Below are positions 63,416 to 64,000 of a DNA stretch of 64,000 bases, in pieces. The position numbers and the translations under genes were made by a program. The notes beneath the pieces were generated by a model. It was not told the origin of the DNA, made no database searches, and saw only the letters and a list, made by a program, of their open reading frames with translations. Source of the stretch: UBA2357 sp002344625 (lineage in GTDB: Bacteria; Pseudomonadota; Gammaproteobacteria; Burkholderiales; Rhodocyclaceae); assembly GCA_937995335.1 (NCBI GenBank), contig CALKIH010000047.1:1-64000 (forward strand). The letters are read 5' to 3'. The first letter of the stretch is position 1, and each line of letters starts with the position of its first letter.

Positions 63416-64000
63416 ATGAATTCGCCACGAAAAATTCTCGACTATATTTCAGCAACAAAGGACTCAGCAGACGGAAGTTTGATTCAACTGCTTCCAGGGT
63501 TGCGTATGGTAATACAGGCTCGCCTGAAATACGGAATCGGCCCTCGCTTCTTTTCGCTTTACGAACTCAAGAACATTCCTCGGGAAGAATGGGGTGAATT
63601 TATAATTGAAGAGCAAGCGCTTGAAAAACTGAAAAGTGTCAATGTCAAGACAACCCAAAAACTGACGCGGGACAAGCTGCTTTTCACCGAGCACTGCGCC
63701 ACACAAGGGCTTCCGACCATTCCCATCGTTCTTGTTCAGAGCAATGGGCAGTCATTACCTGCTCATTCGTTTCCAAACGGGAATGAGCTACACGACTGGA
63801 AGCAGATCCTGGAGGGCGCCCCAGCACAGTTGTTTGTAAAACAGATCGATGGCGCACATGGAGCTGGGGCCTTCTCGGCCACTCGCAATGCATCAGGATG
63901 GACTTTCTCCGGAATCAATGGTGACATCGAAGATTTCTACGCCTACTGCAAGAATAATTTCTCAAGTACCGAGGGCTGCCTGATTCAGCCTGTAGTAACT
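63416..64000 (+). CDS. ATP-grasp protein, partial (runs off the window)
   Basis: Open for 195 codons to the last base of the window without a stop. AAGGA upstream and the ATG at 63416 fix the start (MNSPRKILDYISATKD). The visible part has an N-terminal region followed by TRDKLLFTEHCATQGLPTIP and QLFVKQIDGAHGAGAF, the glycine-rich lysine segment of ATP-grasp folds; sugar-transfer-associated ATP-grasp proteins in EPS loci look like this. It would ligate a carboxylate to an amine or similar. The codon usage and base composition here are less G+C-rich than in the rest of the window. Confidence 0.7.
   Translation, partial: MNSPRKILDYISATKDSADGSLIQLLPGLRMVIQARLKYGIGPRFFSLYELKNIPREEWGEFIIEEQALEKLKSVNVKTTQKLTRDKLLFTEHCATQGLPTIPIVLVQSNGQSLPAHSFPNGNELHDWKQILEGAPAQLFVKQIDGAHGAGAFSATRNASGWTFSGINGDIEDFYAYCKNNFSSTEGCLIQPVVT

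Noticed and set aside
1..64000. CRISPR arrays, tRNA, rRNA and insertion sequences
   Set aside because: Looked for regularly spaced repeats, T-arm-like sequences with cloverleaf partners, and transposase genes with inverted ends. None was seen.

Overview
The window is a 64 kb chromosomal segment, about two-thirds G+C by eye and densely coding on both strands. The gene content points to a betaproteobacterium, most likely Rhodocyclales (Azoarcus/Thauera/Zoogloea-like): H-NS-like protein of the BpH3/HvrA type, the metG-apbC-dcd-Orn/Lys/Arg decarboxylase neighbourhood, an ffh-ypjD-pilBCD block, and an exosortase A (XrtA/PEP-CTERM)-associated polysaccharide locus. This placement is inference from gene content. 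No rRNA, tRNA, CRISPR array, insertion sequence or prophage is recognisable.

Layout. 0.2-1.5 kb: thyA-folA, overlapping (thymidylate/folate). 1.5-5.7 kb, minus strand: apbC/mrp, dcd and a PLP amino-acid decarboxylase. 5.9-10.9 kb, plus: OmpA-like lipoprotein, metG, SulP transporter overlapping an acylphosphatase. 10.9-17.7 kb, minus: maeB, qor, dnaE. 18.1-21.1 kb: orphan ParA ATPase converging on a UvrD helicase. 21.4-29.0 kb, plus: a small unknown protein, leuS-lptE-holA, proA, xerD and a YbaK-type deacylase. 29.4-32.2 kb: H-NS-like protein, then a response regulator with an HD-GYP domain translationally coupled to a membrane HAMP/PAS sensor without an output domain. 32.2-36.4 kb, minus: ffh, EI24 protein, CinA-like protein, YgjP-type metalloprotease, glyoxalase I. 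36.4-41.4 kb, plus: ypjD-like gene and pilB-pilC-pilD. 41.5-49.3 kb, plus: fmdB-like, aspS, a receiver-TPR protein with Glu at the phospho-acceptor position, a secreted barnase-like RNase with barstar, hsp20 behind a sigma-32-type promoter, a secreted beta-helix protein and argB.

49.5-64 kb is an exosortase-associated exopolysaccharide region. AMP-forming acyl-CoA ligase, asparagine-synthase-like protein and PLP decarboxylase lie on the plus strand. ACP, hydrolase 2, hydrolase 1 and a TPR protein form a minus-strand operon that converges on them. A second plus-strand run follows: GNAT acetyltransferase, Tat-type lipoprotein with a polysaccharide-lyase-like domain, coupled SGNH hydrolase and acyltransferase-3, a Wzx-type flippase, and an ATP-grasp gene cut by the window edge. 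The last kilobase is visibly less G+C-rich.

The ligase-ACP-decarboxylase-AsnB-like-hydrolase set looks like a dedicated acyl/amide-forming module attached to EPS biosynthesis. It is the part of the window most likely to encode incompletely described chemistry. Its AsnB-like protein lacks the glutaminase cysteine, and hydrolase 2 has Arg where a nucleophile should be.
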